NCBI GenBank assembly: GCA_021782795.1
Contig: JAJXUP010000006.1
Location: 1-35,760, forward strand
Length of the DNA stretch: 35,760 nt
Origin: Pseudomonadota bacterium
GTDB taxonomy: Bacteria > Pseudomonadota > Gammaproteobacteria > Burkholderiales > Sulfuriferulaceae
Direction: 5' to 3'
Shown here: positions 18,584-27,713 of the stretch, one piece after another
Position numbering within the stretch: position 1 is the first letter of the stretch
Layout: every line of letters begins with the position of its first letter
The notes under the pieces: model-generated
Database searches by the model: none
What the model saw: only the letters and a program-made list of their open reading frames with translations
What the model was told of the DNA's origin: nothing
Position numbers and translations under genes: made by a program

Positions 18584-20851
18584 TTGATCGTGACTGTTGC
18601 AACCGATCCCATGTCCTGTTTGCCGATCGCCTGGCGTGGTCGTCTGGCATTCGGTTTTTACCCCGGTGAAGTTGTGCTTGCCGTGCTGGAAACGGATCTG
18701 GACGAACACCTGTATTTCAGATCCGGTTTGCTGGTCTTGACCGGGCAGCGTTTGCTGGGTGTCGGCGCCGATGGCCAACTGCTGCATGACTATCCCGTGA
18801 CTGCAACACTGCGTCTGACACGCCGCGACCATGCGGGCGTGGGTGTGCTGGGTCTGGATCGCGATGGCGTACGGCTGGCGACCTGGCGGTATTCGCTGGC
18901 GCGTGCAGCGGCGGCGGGTCGTGTTGAGGCGAATTTCCACGCGGTGCAGGCGGGCACGGATGCAAGCACCCTGATTGCCGAAGCGCTCTGCCCGCAATGC
19001 GCGCAGCCGCTGCCGGAGGCCGATGCAATGTGTCCGACCTGTGCGCCGGTGTCCGAGGACGCCGCGCAGTCAGGCTGGGCATTGCTGCGTCTGTGGCGTT
19101 TCGCTCGCCCGTACGGGCTGTCGCTGCTGGGCGGGTTCCTGCTCACGCTCGGTTCGACTGCGGCCACGTTGGTGCCGCCCTATCTGACCATGCCGCTGAT
19201 GGACAAGGTGCTGATCCCTTACCAGACCGGTCATGCGATCCATATGTCCATGGTGGCGGGGTATCTGGTGGCCTTGTTGCTGGCCGCGCTGGTGGCCTGG
19301 GGGCTTGGCTGGGGACGTACCTGGTGGCTGGCGCGCGTGAGCGAGCGGATTTGCATGGATCTGCGACTGGCGACGTATCGTCATTTGCAAAGCCTGCCGC
19401 TGGCTTACTTTGGCGGCAAGCGCACCGGTGACCTGATTTCGCGTATCGGCAGCGAGTCGGATCGCATTTCGGTGTTCCTGTCGCTGCATTTGCTCGATTT
19501 CGTCATCGATATGCTGGTGATGCTGATGACGGCTGCCATCCTGCTGTCGATCAATCCCTGGCTCGCACTGGTGACTTTGCTGCCGATCCCGGTGATCGCC
19601 TGGATGATCCATCGCGTGCGCGACAGGCTGCGCTTCGGTTTCGAGAAGGCTGACCGGGTCTGGGGTGAGATCAGCAATGTGCTCGCCGACACCATACCGG
19701 GGGTGCGCGTGGTCAAGGCATTTGCCCAGGAGCAGCGCGAAATCGACCGTTTCCGGGAAGCCAATCAGCGCAATCTGCAGATCAATGATCAGGTCAATGC
19801 CATCTGGTCGCTGTTTGCACCCAGCGTGACGCTCCTGACGGAGATCGGCTTGCTGGTGGTGTGGGCATTCGGCATCTGGCAGGTCGGGCATGGTCAGATC
19901 ACGGTGGGCATACTGACCGCATTTCTCACCTACATCAGCCGTTTTTACACCCGGCTTGATTCGATGAGTCGTATCGTGTCGGTGACGCAGAAGGCGGCAG
20001 CGGGAGCCAAACGCATCTTCGAGATTCTTGATTATCAGTCGAGCGTGCCCGAACCGGCCAATCCGGTGCACCCGACCGCGCTGCGTGGACGGATTGCGTT
20101 GCGCCACATCGGGTTTCGTTATGGCAACCGCAGCGTGATTCACGGCATGGATCTGACCATCGAGCCGGGTGAGATGATCGGCCTGGTCGGGCACAGCGGT
20201 TCGGGCAAGAGTACCCTGGTGAATCTGATCTGCCGGTTCCACGACGTGAGCGAAGGAGCGATCCTGGTCGATGGCGAGGACATCCGCAATTTCCCTGTCA
20301 GCGAATACCGCCGCCACATCGGGCTGGTGCTGCAGGAACCATTCCTGTTTTTTGGCACCATCGCCGAAAATATTGCGTATGGCAAACCCCACGCCACGCA
20401 CGAAGAAATCGTAACCGCCGCACGCGCGGCGCATGCGCACGAATTCATCCTGCGCCTGCCGCAAGGTTATGACTCGCTGGTGGGTGAGCGCGGGCAGGCG
20501 CTTTCGGGTGGCGAGCGCCAGCGTATTTCGATTGCGCGTGCCTTGCTGATCGATCCACGCATTCTGATCCTCGATGAAGCCACGGCCTCGGTGGATACCG
20601 AAACCGAACGCGAGATCCAGGCTGCGCTCGATAACCTGGTGCGCGGACGCACGACCATCGCCGTGGCGCACCGTCTGAGTACGCTACGACATGCCGACCG
20701 GCTGGTGGTGCTGGAGCGCGGTCGCATTGTCGAGGTCGGCCGGCATGAAACGCTGCTGGCCATGAATGGCGCCTATGCCCAACTCTACGAAGCCCAGGCA
20801 CGCCAGGTCGATGATGAACGCGAAGGAGAGTTGCTTGCCGATCCAGTCTGA
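18584..20851 (+). CDS. ABC transporter (fused exporter-type TMD-NBD) with N-terminal extension and zinc-ribbon-like motif, cyanophycin-associated
   Basis: NBD: GLVGHSGSGKSTLVNLI, ALSGGERQRISIARALL, ILILDEATASVD, AVAHRLSTL; type-I exporter TMDs; N-terminal CPQCAQPLPEADAMCPTC. Confidence 0.9.
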   Translation: MIVTVATDPMSCLPIAWRGRLAFGFYPGEVVLAVLETDLDEHLYFRSGLLVLTGQRLLGVGADGQLLHDYPVTATLRLTRRDHAGVGVLGLDRDGVRLATWRYSLARAAAAGRVEANFHAVQAGTDASTLIAEALCPQCAQPLPEADAMCPTCAPVSEDAAQSGWALLRLWRFARPYGLSLLGGFLLTLGSTAATLVPPYLTMPLMDKVLIPYQTGHAIHMSMVAGYLVALLLAALVAWGLGWGRTWWLARVSERICMDLRLATYRHLQSLPLAYFGGKRTGDLISRIGSESDRISVFLSLHLLDFVIDMLVMLMTAAILLSINPWLALVTLLPIPVIAWMIHRVRDRLRFGFEKADRVWGEISNVLADTIPGVRVVKAFAQEQREIDRFREANQRNLQINDQVNAIWSLFAPSVTLLTEIGLLVVWAFGIWQVGHGQITVGILTAFLTYISRFYTRLDSMSRIVSVTQKAAAGAKRIFEILDYQSSVPEPANPVHPTALRGRIALRHIGFRYGNRSVIHGMDLTIEPGEMIGLVGHSGSGKSTLVNLICRFHDVSEGAILVDGEDIRNFPVSEYRRHIGLVLQEPFLFFGTIAENIAYGKPHATHEEIVTAARAAHAHEFILRLPQGYDSLVGERGQALSGGERQRISIARALLIDPRILILDEATASVDTETEREIQAALDNLVRGRTTIAVAHRLSTLRHADRLVVLERGRIVEVGRHETLLAMNGAYAQLYEAQARQVDDEREGELLADPV

Positions 20852-21290
20852 TGTTGCCGGAAGACTGACGTTCATCGACGCTCGCGGAGAGCGGCACGAT
20901 GCGTTGCTGCCAGTGCGGGCATTCCCCCTGAGTGCGCCGCAGGGCAGTGTCAGTCTGGTGGATGATCGCGGACAGGAGTGCCTGTGGATTCCCGAATTGA
21001 GTGAATTGCCGCCCGCCGAGCGTCAGTGCGTCGAGGCAGCGTTGGCCGAACGTGAGTTTGTGCCGAAAATTCTCACCATCGAGGCCATCAGCGGCTATTC
21101 TCTGCCCAGCGAGTGGCGCGTGCGCACCGACCGCGGCGAGACGACGCTGACGCTCAAGGCGGAGGAGGATATCCGTCGCCTCAGTGGCGGGCGCGTGCTG
21201 GTTGCTTCAGCCAGCGGGGTGCAGTTTCTCATTCCGGACGTGAGCCGGCTCGACCGGATGAGCCGGCGCAATCTGGATCACTTCATGTAA
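20811..21290 (+). CDS. DUF1854-like protein downstream of the ABC transporter
   Basis: RLTFIDARGERHDALLPVRAFPLSAPQGSVSLVDDRGQECLWI...VRTDRGETTLTLKAEEDIRRLSGGRVLVASASGVQFLIPDVSRLDRMSRRNLDHFM. Start uncertain: ATG 20811/20814, or TTG 20835 preceded by AAGGAG. Confidence 0.75.
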   Translation: MMNAKESCLPIQSDVAGRLTFIDARGERHDALLPVRAFPLSAPQGSVSLVDDRGQECLWIPELSELPPAERQCVEAALAEREFVPKILTIEAISGYSLPSEWRVRTDRGETTLTLKAEEDIRRLSGGRVLVASASGVQFLIPDVSRLDRMSRRNLDHFM

Positions 21291-21304
21291 GAAGGCGCGC
21301 ACGT

Positions 21305-22198
21305 TTAGCCGGCAGGGATGTGTGCCAGCGCCATCAGCAGCAGAATCAGTGCCCAGATGGCGAGCGTGCGCCAGATCAGGCTGTTGACGCCCGCCAGGTC
21401 ATGCAGCGTGGCGTTTTCGCCAAGACCGAATTCCGGCAATGTCGCTGTGGCGGGCAGGCGAATGCCGAGCGCCCCGGTACCGCTGGCCAGCACCTCGCCA
21501 AGGTTGCTGTCCGTGTTGTGTGTGGCCTGACTGCGCCAGCAGTACATGGCGTCTTCGAAGTTGCCTGCAACCGCGAAACTCAGCGCTAACGCCTGCGCCG
21601 GCAGCCAGTCGATGCGCCATACGGCCGAGTGGGCGAAGTGGGCGAAGGCACCGTGGGTGTCCGGATCCCAGTGTTCGGCGATATTGTGACTGAGGCGGTA
21701 TAAGACGGCGCCGACCGGCCCGAGGGGAGTGAGCAGTGCGAACCAGAAAATGACGCCGAACAGGTGCCGCAGCGCATCCGCCAGCCGGTTTTCGATGGCG
21801 ATGCGCAGGGTGTCGCCTTCGCGCTCATCCATGTTGCCGTCGCACCACTGCAATGCTTCCTGTCGTGCCACTTCGGGCTGGCCGCGCAGCAGTGCGGTCA
21901 GGATATTCCGGGTGACCCGGTTCTGGCAGCGCAGTTGCAGGCTGGCATAGAGCACCGCGATATTCCACAGCCAGGCCAGCCAGCCCGAAAGCGCGAGCAG
22001 GCCGAAATGCACTGCGCTCGTGACGAGCAGCGCCGGCAGCATGGCGGCGAACCATGCGAGCCTGCCGTGGCGGTGCTCGCCTGCATTCAGCTGGTGTGCG
22101 AGAAACTGCAACGGCAACATCAGGCGTTCGAGCCACAAACGCGGCAGCGGACGGTAGTGTTCCAGCAGCAGTGCGACCAGCAGGATACTCAGGGTCAA
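21305..22198 (-). CDS. CobD/CbiB (AmpE-like) family membrane protein
   Basis: MTLSILLVALLLEHYRPLP..., PLGPVGAVLYRLSHNIAEHWD, hydrophobic helices; similar to CobD/CbiB-like proteins annotated in betaproteobacteria. Confidence 0.75.
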   Translation of the reverse strand: MTLSILLVALLLEHYRPLPRLWLERLMLPLQFLAHQLNAGEHRHGRLAWFAAMLPALLVTSAVHFGLLALSGWLAWLWNIAVLYASLQLRCQNRVTRNILTALLRGQPEVARQEALQWCDGNMDEREGDTLRIAIENRLADALRHLFGVIFWFALLTPLGPVGAVLYRLSHNIAEHWDPDTHGAFAHFAHSAVWRIDWLPAQALALSFAVAGNFEDAMYCWRSQATHNTDSNLGEVLASGTGALGIRLPATATLPEFGLGENATLHDLAGVNSLIWRTLAIWALILLLMALAHIPAG

Positions 22199-22257
22199 GA
22201 CGATCTCCCTGAAAAGAGCGGGATGAGGTGGCGGACCGGGTTCATGGCCGCCGTCTG

Positions 22258-22788
22258 TCAGTCCGCCATATCGACGGTCAGTGTGCCCATCTGGCTGACG
22301 GAATGGCCCGCGGTATAGATTTCGACCGTGGGCAGGCGGATGTCGCGACCCTGCGGCCTGAGATAATCGAACAGTGCCTGGTAGGCCTTGCTCGGTGCAA
22401 GTTGCATGCTCGCCTGTACGCTGGCGCGCAACACGTTGCGTGCCGGGATATCATCGAGCCTGAGTGGCTCGGGGACTGCGGTACCGGGTGGGATCTCGTA
22501 ACCGACGCGAGCATGCTGCTCTGTCTTGCGGGTATTGCGTGGGTCGGTGTAGAGCACCACAACCGGACTGCCGGGCTGGATGCGCGCCGCCACGAGCATG
22601 CCGCGCACCTTTTCCTGAGCGTCGGCGATGGCGCCGAGATCTCCGAAAAAGTCGGTATAGGCGTAATGAACCGGTTCGCTGCGGGTTTCGCGGATGTCGG
22701 TACGGTTGAATGCGCCCCACCAGAACAGGACCACGAGGATCGGCACGAGAAACGCGAAAACGAAACCTACCCAGTTTTTCTTGATCAA
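22258..22788 (-). CDS. Membrane-anchored GyrI-like/effector-binding-domain protein
   Basis: LIKKNWVGFVFAFLVPILVVLFWWGAF TM anchor; YEIPPGTAVPEPLRLDDIPARNVLRASVQASMQLAPSKAYQALFDYLRPQGRDIRLPTVEIYT. TTG start at 22788 with upstream GGAG. Confidence 0.6.
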   Translation of the reverse strand: MIKKNWVGFVFAFLVPILVVLFWWGAFNRTDIRETRSEPVHYAYTDFFGDLGAIADAQEKVRGMLVAARIQPGSPVVVLYTDPRNTRKTEQHARVGYEIPPGTAVPEPLRLDDIPARNVLRASVQASMQLAPSKAYQALFDYLRPQGRDIRLPTVEIYTAGHSVSQMGTLTVDMAD

Positions 22789-22859
22789 AATGGCTCCGGA
22801 GCAGAACGTCAGGCGAGGCAAAGATAACACAACCGCCGCGGCTTGTCGCGGCGCGCACC

Positions 22860-22896
22860 CCGCAGGCGGCTCATGTTTGCCGGTGGCAGCCTGCGG
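22860..22896. other. Inverted repeat upstream of the cytochrome b561 gene
   Basis: Perfect 8-bp repeat CCGCAGGC - 21 nt - GCCTGCGG. Confidence 0.4.
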
Positions 22897-22967
22897 CCGG
22901 ACATGATACATTCGCGCTGAACCGGGGCCGGCTCGGGCATTCGGACGATTGCAATTCAGGAGACTAC

Positions 22968-23507
22968 ATGAAACACACCCAATCTTATGGTGCCCTGCTG
23001 GTGTCGCTGCATTGGCTGGTAGCTGCTTTGATCGTTCTGGTATTCGCACTGGGATGGTGGATGGGCGACATGCCCAAGGGACCGGACAAGGTGCAGACCA
23101 TGGGTTGGCATCAGACGGTCGGGATCAGCATTTTCGTGCTCGCCATCGTGCGCCTGGCCTGGCGACGCCTGCACGGCGTGCCTGAAATGCCGCTGACCAC
23201 GCCGATAGAAAAACTGGCGGTGCTGGTGCAGATTGCGCTCTACCTGCTGATGCTGGCCATTCCCGTGTTTGGCTATCTGACCAGTTCGTTTGGCGGCCAT
23301 GCTGTCGTGGTGTTCGGTTCGCTGACCATTCCCGGAATTACCGCCGTCGATCATGACGTGCACGAAACGATGGGAGACCTGCACCAGGCGCTGGCCTACG
23401 GGCTGCTCGGGCTGGTGGCATTGCACGTGGCCGGCGCGCTCAAGCATCACCTGATCCTGCGCGACGATGTCCTTGCGCGCATGGCACCCTGGGTTCGCAA
23501 ACGCTGA
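22968..23507 (+). CDS. Cytochrome b561 family protein
   Basis: YGALLVSLHWLVAALIVLVFALGWWM, WHQTVGISIFVLAIVRLAWR, HETMGDLHQALAYGLLGLVALHVAGALKHHLILRDDVLARM: conserved His residues and four helices. Confidence 0.92.
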   Translation: MKHTQSYGALLVSLHWLVAALIVLVFALGWWMGDMPKGPDKVQTMGWHQTVGISIFVLAIVRLAWRRLHGVPEMPLTTPIEKLAVLVQIALYLLMLAIPVFGYLTSSFGGHAVVVFGSLTIPGITAVDHDVHETMGDLHQALAYGLLGLVALHVAGALKHHLILRDDVLARMAPWVRKR

Positions 23508-23555
23508 CCTCATGTTCTCCGGGGGGGCTGCAGCCTCCCCCATCGTCTTCGCTGC

Positions 23556-23564
23556 TGCTATAAT
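23556..23564 (+). promoter_or_regulatory. Extended -10 promoter for prfB (TGcTATAAT)
   Basis: Perfect TGCTATAAT 30 nt before ATG 23594; weak -35. Confidence 0.65.
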
Positions 23565-23593
23565 GGCCCGTTTATGGATTGCGGGTGAACGTC

Positions 23594-24698
23594 ATGGAAG
23601 CGGAACGTCTGAATCAGATCGATGGTATGTTGCGGGATCTCGGCGATCGTGCCGCGGCTTTACGGAGGTATCTTTGACTTCGATGGCCAATCGCAACGTC
23701 TCGAAGAAGTCAATGCGCTGGTAGAAGACCCGGCAATCTGGAATGACCCCAAGCGCGCCCAATCGCTTGGACGCGAGAAAAAATCCCTTGAAGGCGTGGT
23801 GCTGACCTTGCGGCGGATCGACGCAGGATTGCGCGATGCGCGCGACCTGTTCGACATGGCACGCGAGGAAAACGACGACGACACGCTGGAAGCCGTGGCC
23901 GGGGACGTGGCGCAGATCGGCAATGATGTGGCGGGCATGGAATTCAAACGCATGTTCTCCAATCCCATGGATCCGAACAACTGCTTCGTTGACATCCAGG
24001 CAGGCGCCGGAGGTACCGAAGCCTGCGACTGGGCATCGATGCTGCTGCGGCAGTACCTGCGCTATTGCGAGCGCAAAGGATTCCGCGCCGAATTGCTGGA
24101 AGAATCGGCCGGCGACGTGGCCGGGGTGAAATCGGCCACCATTCGTGTGGATGGCGAATATGCCTACGGTCATCTGCGTACCGAAACCGGCGTCCATCGT
24201 CTGGTGCGCAAATCGCCGTTTGATTCGTCTGGCGGGCGGCATACCTCATTTGCCAGCGTGTTCGTCTATCCGGAAGTGGACGATTCGATTGAAATTGATA
24301 TCAATCCCGCCGAGCTGCGCATCGATACCTACCGTGCCAGTGGGGCCGGTGGCCAGCATATCAACAAGACGGATTCGGCGGTGCGTATTACGCACGTGCC
24401 AAGTGGCATCGTGGTGCAGTGTCAGAACGATCGTTCGCAGCACAAGAACCGTGCCGAGGCCATGGCCATGCTCAAGTCACGGTTGTATGAAGCCGAACTG
24501 CGCAAGCGTCAGGCCGAGCAGGACAAACTCGAAGCCGGCAAGTCCGACGTGGGCTGGGGGCACCAGATCCGTTCCTACGTCCTCGACCAGTCGCGCATCA
24601 AGGATTTGCGCACCAATGTCGAAATCTCCAATACGCAAAAGGTACTGGACGGCGACCTCGATGAATTCATCGAAGCCAGCCTGAAACAGGGAGTGTGA
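23594..24698 (+). CDS. prfB: Peptide chain release factor 2, programmed +1 frameshift (23594-23674 joined to 23676-24698)
   Basis: Upstream frame [27 protein letters not shown] followed by TGA at 23675-23677 in CGGAGGTATCTTTGACTTC. The +1 frame continues [25 protein letters not shown]...[30 protein letters not shown]. Confidence 0.96.
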
Positions 24699-24700
24699 GC

Positions 24701-26209
24701 ATGAACGAACAGGAACTCGAACCGGGCAGTGCGGCCGATGAGAACCAGATCATCGGCGAACGGCGTGCCAAGCTGGCTGAATTGCGATTGGCCGGAGTGG
24801 CCTTTCCCAATGATTTCGATCGGCGCGATCTGGCGGGCGATCTGCACGCGCGTCATGGCGAATCTGCCAACGAGGCCTTCGAAACTGCGCCGGTAACGGT
24901 GCAGATTGCCGGTCGCATGGTACTCAAACGCGTGATGGGCAAGGCCAGTTTCGCCACGCTGCAGGACAGTTCGGGCCGCATGCAGATTTACGTCACCAAT
25001 GATCAGGCCGGCGAATCGGCGCACCAGGCATTCAAGCGCTGGGACCTGGGCGATATCGTCGGCGTCACCGGCGTGCTGTTTCGTACCCGTACCGGGGAAC
25101 TCACGGTGCAGGCACAGGCAGTGCGGTTGCTGGTCAAGGCATTGCGGCCATTGCCGGAAAAGTTTCACGGCCTCACCGACCAGGAACAGAAATACCGTCA
25201 ACGTTACGTCGACCTGATGACCAGCGATGCGTCACGTCAGGTGTTTCTTGCCCGTTTCCGCATCGTGCAGGCGATTCGCCAGTTCATGACCGGGCATGGA
25301 TTCCTCGAGGTGGAAACGCCGATGATGCATCCGATTCCGGGCGGAGCGGCGGCCAAACCTTTCGTCACCCATCACAATGCGCTGGACATGTCACTGTACC
25401 TGCGCATCGCGCCAGAACTGTACCTTAAGCGGCTCGTGGTGGGCGGTCTGGAAAAGGTGTTCGAAATCAACAGGAATTTCCGCAACGAGGGATTGTCCAC
25501 CCGGCACAACCCCGAATTCACCATGATGGAATTCTACGAGGCTTACCGGGATTACCGCTACCTGATGGATTTTACCGAGCACCTGCTGCGCGACGTGGCA
25601 CGGACTGCGGTTGCGACACTGCAAGTGCCATTCCAGGATGGCGTGATCGACCTGGAACCCGATTTCGACCGGCTGACCATCGTCGAGGCGATCCGCAAAT
25701 ATCACCCGCAATATGCCCTGTCCCAGCTGGAAGATCGCGCCTGGCTACTCGAATGGTTTGCGGCCAACCGCGAGAAGCACCGTCCCGATGACGGGCTGGG
25801 CGGGTTGCAGCTGAGCTTTTTCGAGGCCACCACCGAAGCGTTGCTGGTGCAACCTACGTTCATTATTGATTATCCGGCTGAAGTTTCGCCGCTGGCGCGT
25901 CGGTCGGATGCCCATCCGGAAATCACCGAGCGCTTCGAATTGTTCGTCGCGGGGCGTGAAATTGCCAATGGCTTTTCCGAACTCAACGATCCCGAAGACC
26001 AGGCAGAGCGGTTTCTGCTGCAAGCGCGTCAGAAAGAGGCGGGAGACGAAGAGGCCATGCACTATGACGCCGATTACATTCGTGCCCTGGAATATGGCCT
26101 GCCGCCAACTGCGGGTTGCGGTATCGGCATCGACCGATTGGTCATGCTGCTGACTGGCAGCCAGAACATCCGCGACGTCATCCTGTTTCCGCACATGCGC
26201 GCTGAATGA
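24701..26209 (+). CDS. lysS: Lysyl-tRNA synthetase (class II)
   Basis: [29 protein letters not shown]...[26 protein letters not shown]...[26 protein letters not shown]. Confidence 0.97.
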   Translation: MNEQELEPGSAADENQIIGERRAKLAELRLAGVAFPNDFDRRDLAGDLHARHGESANEAFETAPVTVQIAGRMVLKRVMGKASFATLQDSSGRMQIYVTNDQAGESAHQAFKRWDLGDIVGVTGVLFRTRTGELTVQAQAVRLLVKALRPLPEKFHGLTDQEQKYRQRYVDLMTSDASRQVFLARFRIVQAIRQFMTGHGFLEVETPMMHPIPGGAAAKPFVTHHNALDMSLYLRIAPELYLKRLVVGGLEKVFEINRNFRNEGLSTRHNPEFTMMEFYEAYRDYRYLMDFTEHLLRDVARTAVATLQVPFQDGVIDLEPDFDRLTIVEAIRKYHPQYALSQLEDRAWLLEWFAANREKHRPDDGLGGLQLSFFEATTEALLVQPTFIIDYPAEVSPLARRSDAHPEITERFELFVAGREIANGFSELNDPEDQAERFLLQARQKEAGDEEAMHYDADYIRALEYGLPPTAGCGIGIDRLVMLLTGSQNIRDVILFPHMRAE

Positions 26210-26219
26210 CGCGCAGCGC

Positions 26220-26501
26220 TTATTCGCTTATCCGGCGGCGCTTTTGCCGCCGGAAATGGAATTTCAGCGCCAGAACCATGCTCGCCAGCATCAGCGTGAC
26301 GCTATTGGCCACGATGACCGGCCAGGCATGCAGGCGGATGCCATAGCACAGCCAGAGCCCGACACCGGTGATGAAAATCACGAACATGCTGGTGGAGATG
26401 TCTTCCGCATGACGGGTACGCCAGATGCGTATTACCTGAGGAATAAAGGACAACGTGGTCAACGTACCGGCAAGCATGCCGATCAGATCGGATTCGGGCA
26501 A
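26220..26501 (-). CDS. SemiSWEET-type sugar transporter (MtN3/saliva family)
   Basis: LIGMLAGTLTTLSFIPQVIRIWRTRHAEDISTSMFVIFITGVGLWLCYGI: PQ motif and three helices. Confidence 0.9.
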   Translation of the reverse strand: MPESDLIGMLAGTLTTLSFIPQVIRIWRTRHAEDISTSMFVIFITGVGLWLCYGIRLHAWPVIVANSVTLMLASMVLALKFHFRRQKRRRISE

Positions 26502-26507
26502 TCGGGT

Positions 26508-26966
26508 TCACCAGAAGTAGGGATAAGGATAAGGATACATGCCCCAGGGTGGCGCGAACGGATATTCCCACGGGCCGAACATGGGGCTGCCCCAGCCTGG
26601 CCATGGGCCATACGCCGGATTGTCGAATCGTGGGTCGTAAGGCGGAGTGGCCGGGGTGACGCGGGCCGCAGCGACCCAGGGCAGGTTGTCGAAACTTTCT
26701 GGCTGCAGAATGCCGCGTGCGCGCAACCAGTCGCCGGTTTCGTAATTGCTGCCGGAATAATAACCGAAGGCGCACACCTCGAATACCTCGGGCATGGTGC
26801 GGTCGGTTTCCTGTCGGCTGCGGCGCAGCTTGAAGCAGGTGTCTTCGTCATGCCGGGTTTGCGCTACAATCTGTCCGGTCCAGTCGATGGATTTCCCGGC
26901 AGGGTCGAAACCGGCCCATGCCGGCAGGGCAAGACAACTGGCAAACAGTGCGTACCATACTCGCAT
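26508..26966 (-). CDS. Secreted hypothetical protein with aromatic/Pro-rich C-terminus
   Basis: Signal peptide MRVWYALFASCLALPAWA; C-terminus WEYPFAPPWGMYPYPYPYFW. Confidence 0.65.
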   Translation of the reverse strand: MRVWYALFASCLALPAWAGFDPAGKSIDWTGQIVAQTRHDEDTCFKLRRSRQETDRTMPEVFEVCAFGYYSGSNYETGDWLRARGILQPESFDNLPWVAAARVTPATPPYDPRFDNPAYGPWPGWGSPMFGPWEYPFAPPWGMYPYPYPYFW

Positions 26967-27023
26967 GATCGGGTCCCCCGAATGAAGGGTCGTGATAGCA
27001 GTGTACTATAGGGTAACAGGACA

Positions 27024-27692
27024 ATGAGTGAAAGCATAACCCACATTACCTTGCATCCGCGAGAAGAAAAATCTGCAGTGGCAGCGTACTGGCAGACTTA
27101 TGCCGCCCGTTTTCCCGGGCTGGAACTGGAAGTCGCGGAACTCGATTGTGGTGATTACGCGCTGGGTGGCGGTGTGCGCGTCGAGCGCAAGTCGGCGACG
27201 GATTTCAATTTGTCGGTCATGGACCGGCGGCTGTATGGCGAGGTGGCCCGGCTGAAAGCGGTGGCCGACCAGGTCGTCTACGTGGTGGAGGGCGACCTGT
27301 TTGCCGAACGTTTTCACAGCGACCCGCAACTGACACGCGAGGCGCTGGCGTGGATGACGGCCTTGCAGGGGGTGGCGCTGCTGCCGAGTTCAGGTGAGGC
27401 GTTCAGTGCGGAAATGCTGTTTTCCATGGCGAAGCTGGCGCAGCATGGTTTTGGTCAGCCACCGGTGTTGCGCAATGGCAAACCTTTTGATCCTCGCGGC
27501 GCTCAACTGTATGTGGCCGAAGGCTTGCCGGGAATTTCACCCGTGGTGGCCCGCCGCCTGCTTGAACATTTTGGCACGCTGACTGCGCTGTGTACGGCAC
27601 CGGTCGAGGCGCTGGCCCAGGTCGAAGGTGTCCCGGTTCAACTGGCGCAACGCATCCGCAAGGTGCTCGATGCCGAATTCAGGTCCGCCTGA
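27024..27692 (+). CDS. ERCC4/XPF-type nuclease with helix-hairpin-helix domain
   Basis: GDYALGGGVRVERKSATDFNLSVMDRRLYGEVARLK (ERKxxxD nuclease motif); C-terminal LPGISPVVARRLLEHFGTLTALCTAPVEALAQVEGVPVQLAQRI (HhH). Confidence 0.85.
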   Translation: MSESITHITLHPREEKSAVAAYWQTYAARFPGLELEVAELDCGDYALGGGVRVERKSATDFNLSVMDRRLYGEVARLKAVADQVVYVVEGDLFAERFHSDPQLTREALAWMTALQGVALLPSSGEAFSAEMLFSMAKLAQHGFGQPPVLRNGKPFDPRGAQLYVAEGLPGISPVVARRLLEHFGTLTALCTAPVEALAQVEGVPVQLAQRIRKVLDAEFRSA

Positions 27693-27713
27693 GCGATTGA
27701 AGAAGGAGTGTCC

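Noticed and set aside
19070-20671. 533-aa minus-strand ORF inside the ABC transporter gene
   Set aside because: Antisense of conserved TMD/NBD sequence with Gln/His/Arg-rich composition and no recognisable domain.
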